A stretch of DNA of 9,485 nt from Methanosarcina sp. UBA402 (GCA_002509325.1 DADO01000077.1:346-9830), one strand, 5' to 3'; shown: positions 1 through 7,249, counted from the stretch's first letter. Program-made: numbers and translations. Notes: generated from the letters alone by a model not told the origin.

Positions 1-116
1 CAAAATTTAAGATAGGCTTCTGGTACAAAATCGAACCATTAAAGCCAGATAAATTCGAAGGACTGCTACCTGGAAAAATTATGACTTATTTTTTGAATAA
101 TTTGATGAAAATTTGA
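1..116 (+). CDS. C-terminal end of an unrecognised protein (partial)
   Basis: An open frame enters from the left edge (codon phase starts at base 3) and runs 37 codons to a TGA at 114-116. The visible tail is rich in Lys, Phe and Leu and ends in FLNNLMKI. No domain can be recognised from so short a piece. It is on the same strand as the methyltransferase gene 77 bases downstream and shares its AT-rich composition, so both may belong to one cluster, possibly for surface glycans; that link is inference. An open frame of this length could also occur by chance, so confidence is moderate. Confidence 0.45.
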   Translation, partial: KFKIGFWYKIEPLKPDKFEGLLPGKIMTYFLNNLMKI

Positions 117-180
117 AATACCATGCGTTTAATTTTTCAATTAACTTCATAAATCTTGAAGTAATATAAATGGATACACC

Positions 181-185
181 AGGAG
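181..185 (+). promoter_or_regulatory. Shine-Dalgarno site that decides the methyltransferase start
   Basis: AGGAG lies 8 bases before the ATG at 194. The upstream in-frame ATG at 170 has only AT-rich sequence before it and no comparable site. This favours 194 as the true start and shortens the protein by 8 residues. Confidence 0.7.
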
Positions 186-193
186 AATTGGAA

Positions 194-1228
194 ATGGAGC
201 AGACTTTTGATGAGTTTATTGATTATTGTTATAACAGGGTTTTGGGTAGAATTCCTGATCCTGAAGGAAAAGAATACTATATTAAATTATTAAATAAAGG
301 TGTGTCAAAACACGAAATATTAATCTCTTTTTTGAACTCTGATGAGTATGCTGAGCGCGTAAAATATCTCATGAGTCCTACAATCAAATTCGCTCCTCCC
401 GGACATTTTTACTCTCCACTACCAAATGTAGAAGATATCTCAATGTTATATCAAAAAATCGACAAATCCCAGAACCCGATTGGAATTGATATCAATGGTG
501 ATAAGCAGATCGAATTACTAAAACAGTTTCAAAAATATGTTTCCATAATACCATTTGGGGATGGTTTCAAGAAGAACAATACTAGATATTTTTTTAACGG
601 TAATGAATGGTATAGTTATGGGGATGCAATTATATTATTTTGTATGATTAATTATTTTAAACCAAAACAACTTGTTGAAGTAGGATCAGGTTATTCGTCA
701 CTTGTTACTTTGGACACATGTGAATTGTTAAACCTTAAAACGAAAATTACCTTTATTGAGCCTTTTCCAGACCTTCTTTTAAGTCTATTATCTGACCGAG
801 ATGATCCTGAAAAGCTTCTTTTAAGAAAAGAGGTTCAAACGGTAAATTTATCTCTTTTTGAAGATCTAAATAGTGGGGATATTCTATTTGTAGATAGTTC
901 CCATGTTGTGAAGTTTGCGAGTGATGTTCTTTTTATTCTTACCGAAGTGCTTCCCCGTCTTAAGCCTGGTGTGATTATCCATTTTCACGATGTTTTTTGG
1001 CCTTTTGAATATCCTCTTGAGTGGCTAGAACAAGGGTTTGCATGGAACGAAGCATACTTTTTAAAGGCATTACTTACAAATAATAAAAATTACGAAATTT
1101 TGTATTTTAATGATTATATGGGGCAAGTGCATCATTATTTGGTGAAGCAATACATGCCTCTAGCATTGAAGAATTTTGGATGTGGAATCTGGTTAAAAAA
1201 ACTTGAATCCGAATCCGCTTTTGTTTGA
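194..1228 (+). CDS. DUF4214 plus class I SAM-dependent methyltransferase protein
   Basis: Predicted 344-residue soluble protein, probably a methyltransferase acting on a sugar or other small acceptor in cell-surface polysaccharide synthesis; the substrate cannot be read from sequence. Residues about 4-57 match the DUF4214 pattern (YNRVLGRIPDPEG, then FLNSDEYAER), a helical module common in glycan-cluster proteins of bacteria and archaea. Residues about 140-310 form a Rossmann methyltransferase of the Methyltransf_24 type: glycine-rich SAM loop VEVGSGYSSL (161-170), acidic end of the second strand FIEP (187-190), DILFVDSSHV (229-238) with D234, and IIHFHDVFWP (261-270) with H263, H265 and D266. 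There is no signal peptide or membrane segment. An in-frame ATG lies at 170, but 194 has the better ribosome site. The gene is clearly more AT-rich than the uvr genes, as is usual for variable surface-glycan loci. The fold assignment is firm, the role is inferred. Confidence 0.8.
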   Translation: MEQTFDEFIDYCYNRVLGRIPDPEGKEYYIKLLNKGVSKHEILISFLNSDEYAERVKYLMSPTIKFAPPGHFYSPLPNVEDISMLYQKIDKSQNPIGIDINGDKQIELLKQFQKYVSIIPFGDGFKKNNTRYFFNGNEWYSYGDAIILFCMINYFKPKQLVEVGSGYSSLVTLDTCELLNLKTKITFIEPFPDLLLSLLSDRDDPEKLLLRKEVQTVNLSLFEDLNSGDILFVDSSHVVKFASDVLFILTEVLPRLKPGVIIHFHDVFWPFEYPLEWLEQGFAWNEAYFLKALLTNNKNYEILYFNDYMGQVHHYLVKQYMPLALKNFGCGIWLKKLESESAFV

Positions 1229-1263
1229 AGAAATGTACAAATCAGACCGTTTCAAAACTATAT

Positions 1264-1318
1264 TTGATTATACCTGATTGATTATACCTGATGATTATAC
1301 CTGATTGATTATACCTGG
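1264..1318. repeat. 14-bp tandem repeat, four copies
   Basis: The unit TTGATTATACCTGA occurs at 1264-1277 and 1278-1291, then as a 13-base version lacking one T at 1292-1304, then at 1305-1318 with the last base changed to G. It starts 35 bases after the methyltransferase stop. Near-identity of the copies suggests recent expansion by slippage. No function is apparent. Confidence 0.9.
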
Positions 1319-1749
1319 CGTCATAACTACTATCTAAGTTTATAATGCATTCCACCAAATATCATCAAAATCAGTTAGAGAGTTAGTTGATCCTCAAGCA
1401 CTTAATTATGAAACCTGAATTATTGAATCAATATTTAAAATGAAAAACAACGCTGAAGCTCTTATAATTTGATAACATGAGCTCTAAAGAAGTAGTTTTG
1501 AATTTTGGATTAACTCTTTTATTAAGACATTCAACTACTTATACTCAACACTTTCCTGTAAATTTCACATGATTCTACTAAAATATCCTAAAGTAGATAA
1601 TTATTTATATGATCGGCATAATGTAGCCATCCGTTATATGATTAAAAGCTCAAACTCCGCTCTTCTTGCAGTTTACCGATATTTTTCCTCGTTGTTTTTT
1701 GGGGATCAGATCCTGACTTAACAGGTTTCTTCACGCTGATTTGTAGAAA

Positions 1750-1787
1750 AAAATGATTATTCTGAACTAAAATGATTATCCCGGACT
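1750..1787. repeat. 19-bp direct repeat, two adjacent copies
   Basis: AAAATGATTATTCTGAACT (1750-1768) is followed directly by AAAATGATTATCCCGGACT (1769-1787). They differ at three positions, all transitions, so this is an older duplication than the arrays at 1264 and 2216. It lies in the AT-rich gap next to a slightly GC-richer segment. Confidence 0.75.
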
Positions 1788-1837
1788 GAAAGTATTGAGT
1801 ACAAGCAAATATGGAATTAAAAGTAAATAAGTTATAC

Positions 1838-1878
1838 AAATTCATCGCTGGTAAGCGAATTTACTGCATATAAATTCG
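1838..1878. repeat. Two overlapping inverted repeats sharing one arm
   Basis: The arm CGAATTT (1856-1862) is the exact complement of AAATTCG (1872-1878), with a 9-base loop. The same arm, extended to AGCGAATTT (1854-1862), can instead pair with AAATTCATCGCT (1838-1849), giving a 9-bp stem with a 3-base bulge and a 4-base loop. The two hairpins exclude each other. No open frame follows that they could control directly; uvrA begins more than 500 bases away. Confidence 0.5.
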
Positions 1879-2057
1879 AAGAGCCATTTGTTTATTACTC
1901 ATTTGCTTATTTATTATAATACTTTCACTCCGCTATGTTACTTTATTAATAAAATGTCTGCATCTTGCTGTATGTATCAAAAAACGGGGTAGTATGAATT
2001 GAAAATCACCATCGGCGGATCTAAATAAAATCAATCTAAGCCAATTATAACTATGTA

Positions 2058-2065
2058 TTTATAAT
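2058..2065 (+). promoter_or_regulatory. Possible archaeal TATA box for the uvr genes
   Basis: TTTATAAT resembles the methanogen TATA consensus (about TTTATATA). If used, transcription would start near 2085-2092 and leave an untranslated leader of roughly 325 bases that includes the 24-bp repeat array. No strong purine-rich BRE precedes it, and similar AT-rich words occur elsewhere in the gap, so the assignment is weak. Confidence 0.22.
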
Positions 2066-2215
2066 AATGTATAGAATTATCTACTTGAACTAACAGCTTG
2101 ATAAGCGAATAAGCTTTAAGCTTTTTAAAAAGTCACTTCAAATTCACAAGTTCAGATAATTTCTAGACCTCTTAGATCCCCCAACTTTAAAATCTAGGCT
2201 TGATTCAGACATCCC

Positions 2216-2326
2216 AACTTAAAAAGCAGACATCAATTAAACTTAAAAAGCAGACATCAATCTAACTTAAAATGCAGACATCAATTAAACTTAAAAAGCA
2301 GACATCAATCTAACTTAAAATGCAGA
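2216..2326. repeat. 24-bp tandem array upstream of uvrA
   Basis: Four full units start at 2216, 2240, 2264 and 2288, with a 15-base partial unit at 2312-2326. The core is AACTTAAAA(A/T)GCAGACATCA followed by ATTA or ATCT. Units 2 and 4 are identical, and units 1 and 3 differ from each other by one base and share the ATTA ending, so the array probably grew by doubling a 48-base block. A worn relic of a unit (CAGACATC) is seen at about 2206-2213. The array ends 89 bases before the uvrA start and contains an in-frame ATG at 2320 that should not be taken as the gene start. Confidence 0.92.
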
Positions 2327-2337
2327 TTTACTCTGAA

Positions 2338-2378
2338 TTAAACTCTCATCAAACTTACTCTAACTTTAAACTCTCATC
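2338..2378. repeat. 13-bp direct repeat between the 24-bp array and uvrA
   Basis: TTAAACTCTCATC occurs at 2338-2350 and 2366-2378, 28 bases apart, within the presumed leader of uvrA. The sequence between the copies (AAACTTACTCTAAC) resembles parts of the unit, suggesting another small degenerate tandem duplication. Confidence 0.65.
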
Positions 2379-2415
2379 TAACCGATTCAACTGGACAAAA
2401 ACCCGAGAGAAAAAA

Positions 2416-5400
2416 ATGAAAAATATTATTATTAAAGGGGCACGGGAACACAACCTGAAAGATATCACAGTGGAACTTCCGCGGGATAAATTCATTGTTA
2501 TTACAGGCGTTTCAGGCTCAGGGAAATCAACCCTGGCTTTTGACACGGTTTATGCCGAAGGGCAGCGGCGTTATGTGGAGTCCCTCTCGGCTTATGCGCG
2601 GCAGTTCCTCGGGCTTATGAACAAGCCGGACGTGGACAGCATCGAAGGATTATCTCCTGCAATTTCCATTGAACAGAAAACAACCTCGAAAAATCCAAGA
2701 AGTACGGTCGGTACAGTCACTGAAATTTATGATTATCTAAGGCTGCTTTTCGCAAGAGTTGGCACGCCTTACTGCCCGACTCACAACATAAAAATCGAGT
2801 CTCAGTCCCCTGAAAGGATTGCAGACAACCTGAGCAGAGAATTTGAGGGCATGATCACTATTCTTGCGCCTGTAGTCCGCCAGAAAAAAGGGACATACCA
2901 GCAGCTCTTCAGGGAACTGAACAGCGAAGGCTTCGCGCGGATGAGGGTAAACGGGGAAATCTACAGAACTGAAGATGAGATTACCCTTGACCGTTACAAA
3001 AAACATAATATTGAAGTCGTGGTTGACCGGCTTGACCCTTCAGAAGACCGCTCAAGACTTGTTGAAGCCTGTGAAAATGCCCTCAGGAAGGCAGACGGGC
3101 TCTTAATTGCGGTTGATTCGGAAGGAAAAGATTACCTATTTTCCTCGAACATGGCCTGTCCTGTCTGCGGTATGGCTTTTGAAGAACTCCAGCCCAGAAT
3201 GTTTTCCTTCAACAGTCCCTTTGGAGCCTGTGAAGCCTGTAATGGGCTTGGGATCAAGATGGAGTTCGACCCAGACCTGATCATCCCAAATAAAACCCTC
3301 TGCCTTGCAGATGGAGCTGTAGCTCTTTACAGAAATTACCTTGACGGTTATAGGGGCCAGCACCTGGCAGCCGTGGCAAAACACTTCGGTTTTGACATTT
3401 TTACCCCTATTGAGGCTCTCTCGGAAGAGCAGTATAACGCACTCATGTACGGCTCGGACGAACGCATTCAATTTAGCATGAGCATGAAGAATGGAGATGC
3501 CTACTGGACTCACAAAGGCAACTGGGAAGGATTGGTTCCGCAGTCCGAAAGGTTATACAGCCAGACAAAGTCCGAGTACCGCCGAAAAGAACTCGAAAAA
3601 TTCATGCAGGTCCGCCTCTGCCCTAAATGTGAAGGGAAGCGCCTGAAGGAAAAAGTGCTTGCCGTAAAGCTCGGTGGAAAATCCATTGTAGATGCAACCA
3701 ATCTTTCAATTCTGGACTGTATCCGGTTTTTTGAAAATCTGGAGCTCTCGGAAAAGGAAAAGGAGATTGCAAAGCAAGTTTTAAAGGAAATTCGCTCCAG
3801 GCTTGGCTTCCTTGAGCATGTTGGGCTTGGTTATCTCACCCTTTCCCGGAGCGCAGGCACCCTCTCAGGCGGGGAAGCCCAGAGAATCCGACTGGCTACT
3901 CAGATTGGCTCAAACCTCATGGGCGTGCTCTATGTGCTTGACGAGCCCTCAATAGGGTTGCACCAGAGGGATAACGAGCGGCTTATCCAGACCCTTCAGA
4001 CCCTGCGAGATCTGGGAAATACCCTGATAGTCGTGGAACATGATGAGGATACTATCCGGGCTGCAGACTATGTACTCGATGTCGGGCCAGGAGCAGGTAT
4101 TCACGGAGGTTATGTGGTAGCTGAAGGGACACCTCAAGATATAGAACAAAACCACGAATCCCTGACAGGCCAGTACCTTTCAGGAGAAAAACAGATAAAA
4201 ACGCCTGTCCTCCGGAGGCAGAGCGATGCGTTCATCAGGCTAAAAGGTTGCAGAGCAAATAACCTGAAGGACATAGATGTGAATATCCCCATAGGAATCC
4301 TGACCGTGGTTACAGGTGTTTCAGGATCTGGAAAATCCACGCTTATTTACGATACCCTGTACAAAGCCCTGATGAAAAAGATAAATAAATCAAATGTAAC
4401 CCCAGGAGACTATGACAAGCTGGTTTTTGATTCCGAGATAGACAAGGTAATTGTTATTGACCAGAGCCCTATTGGCAGGACTCCGCGCTCGAACCCTGCA
4501 ACTTATACCAAGGTTTTTGACGCCGTCAGGCAGGCTTTCGCCGAAACAAAGGAAGCAAAAATCCGGGGCTATAAAAACGGGCGCTTCTCTTTCAATGTAA
4601 AAGGAGGGCGCTGTGAAGCCTGCCAGGGAGACGGGCTGATAAAAATTGAAATGAATTTCCTGCCTGATGTCTACATCGAATGTGAGGAATGCAAAGGCAC
4701 CCGTTACAACCGGGAAACCCTCGAAGTAAAATACAGGGGCAAATCGATTGCTGAAGTCCTGAATATGACTGTAGAAGAGGCTGCCGAGCATTTCGAAAAT
4801 GTCCCTGCAATCAAAAGCAAACTCGATACTCTAACAAAAGTTGGGCTTGGCTATATCAAACTTGGCCAGAGCTCAACAACACTTTCAGGCGGGGAAGCCC
4901 AGAGGATTAAGCTTACAAGAGAACTATCTAAAAAGGGTACCGGAAAGACGATTTATCTCCTTGACGAGCCCACAACCGGGCTTCATTTCCATGACGTTAA
5001 AAAACTCATCTCAGTCCTTAACGGGCTTGTGGCAAAAGGAAACACCGTGGTTGTGATAGAGCACAACCTGGATGTAATCAAATCCGCAGACTATATCATC
5101 GATCTTGGCCCTGAAGGCGGGAACGCAGGTGGAGAAATTATTGCCGAAGGAACTCCAGAGGAAGTGTCCACGGTTCAGGGAAGCCATACCGCTCGCTTCC
5201 TTGCTCCCAGACTTTCACAGTCATATCTTAATATGTCGGAAGAAGAGCTTGTAGAGGCCGTTTTCGAAGAAGGGGAAGAGTTTGAGGCTGATTCTGAAGA
5301 TTTTGAAGATGATCTAAATGAGGATTCCGAAGACTTTGAAGAAGACTCGGAGGAAGACTTCGAAGACTCCAGAGGTTTCAAGCACAACAAACATAGGATC

Positions 5401-5430
5401 GATAAAGCGTTTGAGAAGCAGTTGATTTAA
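2416..5430 (+). CDS. uvrA: UvrABC excinuclease subunit A (damage-recognition ABC ATPase)
   Basis: Cytoplasmic UvrA, which as a dimer detects bulky DNA lesions and loads UvrB. The 1004-residue protein has two ABC modules: Walker A GVSGSGKS at 31-38 and 634-641, signatures LSGGEAQR at 483-490 and 823-830, Walker B plus catalytic Glu VLDEPS (507-512) and LLDEPT (848-853), and H-loops VVEHD (539-543) and VIEHN (880-884). Zinc ligands are visible: C120/H123 with C402/C405, C248/C251 with C272/C275, and the C-terminal C733/C736 with C756/C759. The family is usually about 940 residues; the excess is a tail from about 940 very rich in Glu and Asp. The start at 2416 (MKNIIIKGAREHNLKD) matches the family N-terminus and follows a weak GAGAG at 2405-2409. 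An earlier in-frame ATG (2320) lies in a repeat array and would add 32 residues unlike UvrA. First gene of a uvrA-uvrC-uvrB series, 91 bases before uvrC. Confidence 0.97.
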   Translation: MKNIIIKGAREHNLKDITVELPRDKFIVITGVSGSGKSTLAFDTVYAEGQRRYVESLSAYARQFLGLMNKPDVDSIEGLSPAISIEQKTTSKNPRSTVGTVTEIYDYLRLLFARVGTPYCPTHNIKIESQSPERIADNLSREFEGMITILAPVVRQKKGTYQQLFRELNSEGFARMRVNGEIYRTEDEITLDRYKKHNIEVVVDRLDPSEDRSRLVEACENALRKADGLLIAVDSEGKDYLFSSNMACPVCGMAFEELQPRMFSFNSPFGACEACNGLGIKMEFDPDLIIPNKTLCLADGAVALYRNYLDGYRGQHLAAVAKHFGFDIFTPIEALSEEQYNALMYGSDERIQFSMSMKNGDAYWTHKGNWEGLVPQSERLYSQTKSEYRRKELEKFMQVRLCPKCEGKRLKEKVLAVKLGGKSIVDATNLSILDCIRFFENLELSEKEKEIAKQVLKEIRSRLGFLEHVGLGYLTLSRSAGTLSGGEAQRIRLATQIGSNLMGVLYVLDEPSIGLHQRDNERLIQTLQTLRDLGNTLIVVEHDEDTIRAADYVLDVGPGAGIHGGYVVAEGTPQDIEQNHESLTGQYLSGEKQIKTPVLRRQSDAFIRLKGCRANNLKDIDVNIPIGILTVVTGVSGSGKSTLIYDTLYKALMKKINKSNVTPGDYDKLVFDSEIDKVIVIDQSPIGRTPRSNPATYTKVFDAVRQAFAETKEAKIRGYKNGRFSFNVKGGRCEACQGDGLIKIEMNFLPDVYIECEECKGTRYNRETLEVKYRGKSIAEVLNMTVEEAAEHFENVPAIKSKLDTLTKVGLGYIKLGQSSTTLSGGEAQRIKLTRELSKKGTGKTIYLLDEPTTGLHFHDVKKLISVLNGLVAKGNTVVVIEHNLDVIKSADYIIDLGPEGGNAGGEIIAEGTPEEVSTVQGSHTARFLAPRLSQSYLNMSEEELVEAVFEEGEEFEADSEDFEDDLNEDSEDFEEDSEEDFEDSRGFKHNKHRIDKAFEKQLI

Positions 5431-5440
5431 ACTGGCTTAA

Positions 5441-5460
5441 AGTTGACTTAAGTTGACTTA
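5441..5460. repeat. 10-bp direct repeat in the uvrA-uvrC gap
   Basis: AGTTGACTTA occurs twice in direct succession (5441-5450, 5451-5460) just after the uvrA stop. Related TTAAG words continue to about 5480, so this may be a worn longer array. It is unrelated in sequence to the other arrays. Confidence 0.7.
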
Positions 5461-5510
5461 GGTAATTAAGCTGATTTAAGCCCTCTGTAAAAATTTAAAA
5501 ACTTGAACAT

Positions 5511-5515
5511 GAGGT
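5511..5515 (+). promoter_or_regulatory. Ribosome binding site of uvrC
   Basis: GAGGT ends 6 bases before the ATG at 5522. It fixes the uvrC start, which also agrees with the family N-terminus (PHLPGCYLF at residues 8-16). Confidence 0.75.
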
Positions 5516-5521
5516 TTAAAA

Positions 5522-7081
5522 ATGATTGACCTGGAGGCTCTTCCTCACCTGCCTGGCTGTTATCTTTTCAAGAATGATGAAGGAACTGTGATTTATGTAG
5601 GCAAGGCAAAGGACCTTAAAAAGCGGGTGAGCAGCTATTTCCAGAAACGAGACCATGATCCGAAAACCGCGAGCCTTATAGAAGCTGTAAGGGGCCTTGA
5701 TTTTATTGTCACAAACACGGAAGTCGAGGCTTTCCTTCTGGAAAACACCCTTATTAAGAAACACTGGCCAAGGTACAATATTCTTCTAAAGGACTCAAAG
5801 CGGTATGCCTGCATTCACTTAACAGAAGAAAAGTTTCCAAGGATCAGGCTTTCCCGAAAAAGAGCAGATAACGGAAGCTTTTTTGGGCCCTTTGTCTCGT
5901 CAAAAGAAAGAAATTACATTTTTGAGGTTGTAAGAAAGACCTTCCAGCTCCGGACCTGCAAACAAATGCCGAAACGGGCTTGCCTCAGATACCATATAGC
6001 GGCATGCAGCGGGCCCTGTATAGGCGCAATTTCCATAGAAGACTACGCCGAGAAAGTGAAAAAAGCTGCCTCTGTCCTGAAAGGCAATATCAAAGAGCTT
6101 ATTGAATCTATGGAAATAGAGATGAGAGAACTGGCATCAAGGCAGCAATTCGAGCAGGCTATAGCTCTGCGGGATGAGATCGCAGCTCTTGAATATCTCC
6201 AGGAAAAGCAAAATGTGGAGAGGCAGAAAAAGCATAATGAGGACATTCTGAACTATATTGTCAGGGATGATACCGTTTATCTCATGCTCTTCAAGGTCTA
6301 CAAGGGTACGCTTGAAGACAAGCAGGACTTTGTTTTTGCCTTTGGGGATAATTTCCTGGAGGAATTCCTGGTACAGTATTATTCTGAGAACGAGCCGCCT
6401 GAAGAACTGATCCTGCCCGAGCCTCTCGAAGAATCTCTTATTGATTTTCTTTCACATATCAAGGGAATAAAGGTGAAAGCCACGGTTCCGAAGCAGGGAG
6501 AGAAAAAGGAGCTTCTCGATCTTGCCCTGAAAAATGTTGAGATCGGCTTCTTTGGAGACCGGAAAAAGCTTGAAGCCCTGCAGAATAAACTTTCCCTTCA
6601 GAAACTTCCGAATGTTATAGAATGCTTCGATATCTCCCACCTCTCAGGCACAGCTACGGTCGGCTCCATGGTGCAGTTCCGGGGAGGCCGGCCTGATAAA
6701 CACAATTACCGCCGTTTCAGGATAAAAAGCGTTGAAGGGGTAGATGATTTCGCTTCCATTGCCGAGGTTGTACGCAGGCGTTATTCCCGCTTGCTTGAGG
6801 ACAAACACGACCTGCCTGACCTGATAATTATAGACGGGGGAAAAGGGCAGCTTTCTTCAGCTTTCCAGGAACTTCGGAAATTGAAGCTCAGGATTCCTAT
6901 TATCTCCATAGCCAAACGGGAAGAAGAAATCTATGTGCCCGGAATTAAGTCTCCTCTTCCCATCAAAAAAAACGAGAATGCCTCGCTTTTTGTCCAGGAC
7001 ATCCGGGATGAGGCCCACAGGTTTGCAATTACCTATAACCGGCTGCTGAGGCAAAAATCCATTATTCCTAAAAATCCCTGA
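5522..7081 (+). CDS. uvrC: UvrABC excinuclease subunit C (dual endonuclease), without C-terminal HhH region
   Basis: UvrC cuts the damaged strand on both sides of a lesion bound by UvrB. The 519-residue product has the parts in order. A GIY-YIG nuclease for the 3' cut spans about 8-87 (GCY 12-14, YVG 25-27, R35, E74). Four cysteines, C146, C154, C162 and C166, are spaced like the iron-sulfur cluster ligands reported for bacterial UvrC. A UVR motif at about 195-230 should contact UvrB. An RNase H-like domain for the 5' cut has CFDISH (D370), VDDF (D408/D409), IIIDGGKGQ (D438) and DEAHRF (H499). Bacterial UvrC is about 590-620 residues and ends in tandem helix-hairpin-helix motifs; here the protein stops right after the nuclease domain, and its last residues IIPKNP and stop codon lie in a 17-bp tandem repeat. 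The start has a clear GAGGT site. Spacing of 91 and 168 bases to uvrA and uvrB on the same strand suggests co-transcription. Confidence 0.97.
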   Translation: MIDLEALPHLPGCYLFKNDEGTVIYVGKAKDLKKRVSSYFQKRDHDPKTASLIEAVRGLDFIVTNTEVEAFLLENTLIKKHWPRYNILLKDSKRYACIHLTEEKFPRIRLSRKRADNGSFFGPFVSSKERNYIFEVVRKTFQLRTCKQMPKRACLRYHIAACSGPCIGAISIEDYAEKVKKAASVLKGNIKELIESMEIEMRELASRQQFEQAIALRDEIAALEYLQEKQNVERQKKHNEDILNYIVRDDTVYLMLFKVYKGTLEDKQDFVFAFGDNFLEEFLVQYYSENEPPEELILPEPLEESLIDFLSHIKGIKVKATVPKQGEKKELLDLALKNVEIGFFGDRKKLEALQNKLSLQKLPNVIECFDISHLSGTATVGSMVQFRGGRPDKHNYRRFRIKSVEGVDDFASIAEVVRRRYSRLLEDKHDLPDLIIIDGGKGQLSSAFQELRKLKLRIPIISIAKREEEIYVPGIKSPLPIKKNENASLFVQDIRDEAHRFAITYNRLLRQKSIIPKNP

Positions 7082-7131
7082 TTCCTAAAAATCCCCGATT
7101 CCTAAAAATCCCTGATTCCTAAAAATCATTG
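7064..7131. repeat. 17-bp tandem repeat spanning the uvrC stop codon
   Basis: The unit ATTCCTAAAAATCCCTG occurs at 7064-7080, 7081-7097 (one change), 7098-7114 and 7115-7131 (last bases CATTG). Degenerate copies continue to about 7180, for example TCTAAAAATCATTG at 7166-7179. The uvrC stop TGA (7079-7081) is formed at the junction of the first two units. Because 17 is not a multiple of 3, added units cannot lengthen the open frame beyond this stop. Confidence 0.92.
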
Positions 7132-7235
7132 ACCCCTGAAAATTTATCCCTTAAAATAATTGGTCTCTAAAAATCATTGATTTCTTAAATTGGCACCACT
7201 CCTGATTGTATCCGGATTTAAATATCAAGGATTTT

Positions 7236-7240
7236 AAGGT
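7236..7240 (+). promoter_or_regulatory. Ribosome binding site of uvrB
   Basis: AAGGT ends 9 bases before the ATG at 7250. The next in-frame ATG (7301) is preceded by an A-run with no such site, so 7250 is preferred although it adds residues beyond the usual UvrB N-terminus. Confidence 0.55.
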
Positions 7241-7249
7241 CTTGATTCT

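Larger units (their letters stand above)
1229..2415. other. Long AT-rich intergenic region without a convincing gene
   Basis: About 1.2 kb separates the methyltransferase from uvrA. Stops are frequent in all frames. The longest open stretches, 67 codons on the minus strand (1642-1845) and 31 codons on the plus strand (1477-1572), lack a ribosome site and recognisable motifs. The segment from about 1650 to 1760 is visibly richer in GC than its surroundings and could be a relic of a gene or mobile element. The region also holds a 14-bp tandem array, a 19-bp direct duplication, overlapping inverted repeats, a 12-bp palindrome (2121-2132) and the 24-bp array before uvrA. The uvrA promoter should lie somewhere in it. 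Confidence 0.7.

Noticed and set aside
1477..1572. 31-codon plus-strand frame starting MSSKEVVLNF
   Set aside because: No ribosome site, no motif, and such frames are expected by chance in AT-rich DNA.
1642..1845. 67-codon minus-strand open frame as a gene
   Set aside because: No ribosome site, a low-complexity AT-rich first half and no recognisable domain; kept only as a possible relic.
2121..2132. Palindrome CTTTTTAAAAAG as an operator or terminator
   Set aside because: It is a simple A/T palindrome likely by chance in this composition, with no gene directly next to it.
2216..2326. CRISPR array
   Set aside because: The 24-bp units follow each other without unique spacers and no cas genes are present; it is a plain tandem repeat.
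2320..2415. In-frame ATG at 2320 as the start of uvrA
   Set aside because: It lies in the last partial unit of the 24-bp array, has no ribosome site, and the 32 added residues do not resemble UvrA; the family N-terminus begins at 2416.
5175..5390. Minus-strand Ser-rich frame opposite the uvrA tail
   Set aside because: It is the mirror of the Glu/Asp codons of the acidic tail; codon bias of uvrA explains it.
7217..7224. TTTAAATA as a TATA box for a separate uvrB promoter
   Set aside because: Transcription would then start at about 7242-7250, leaving out the ribosome site at 7236-7240; the word is also common in AT-rich DNA.
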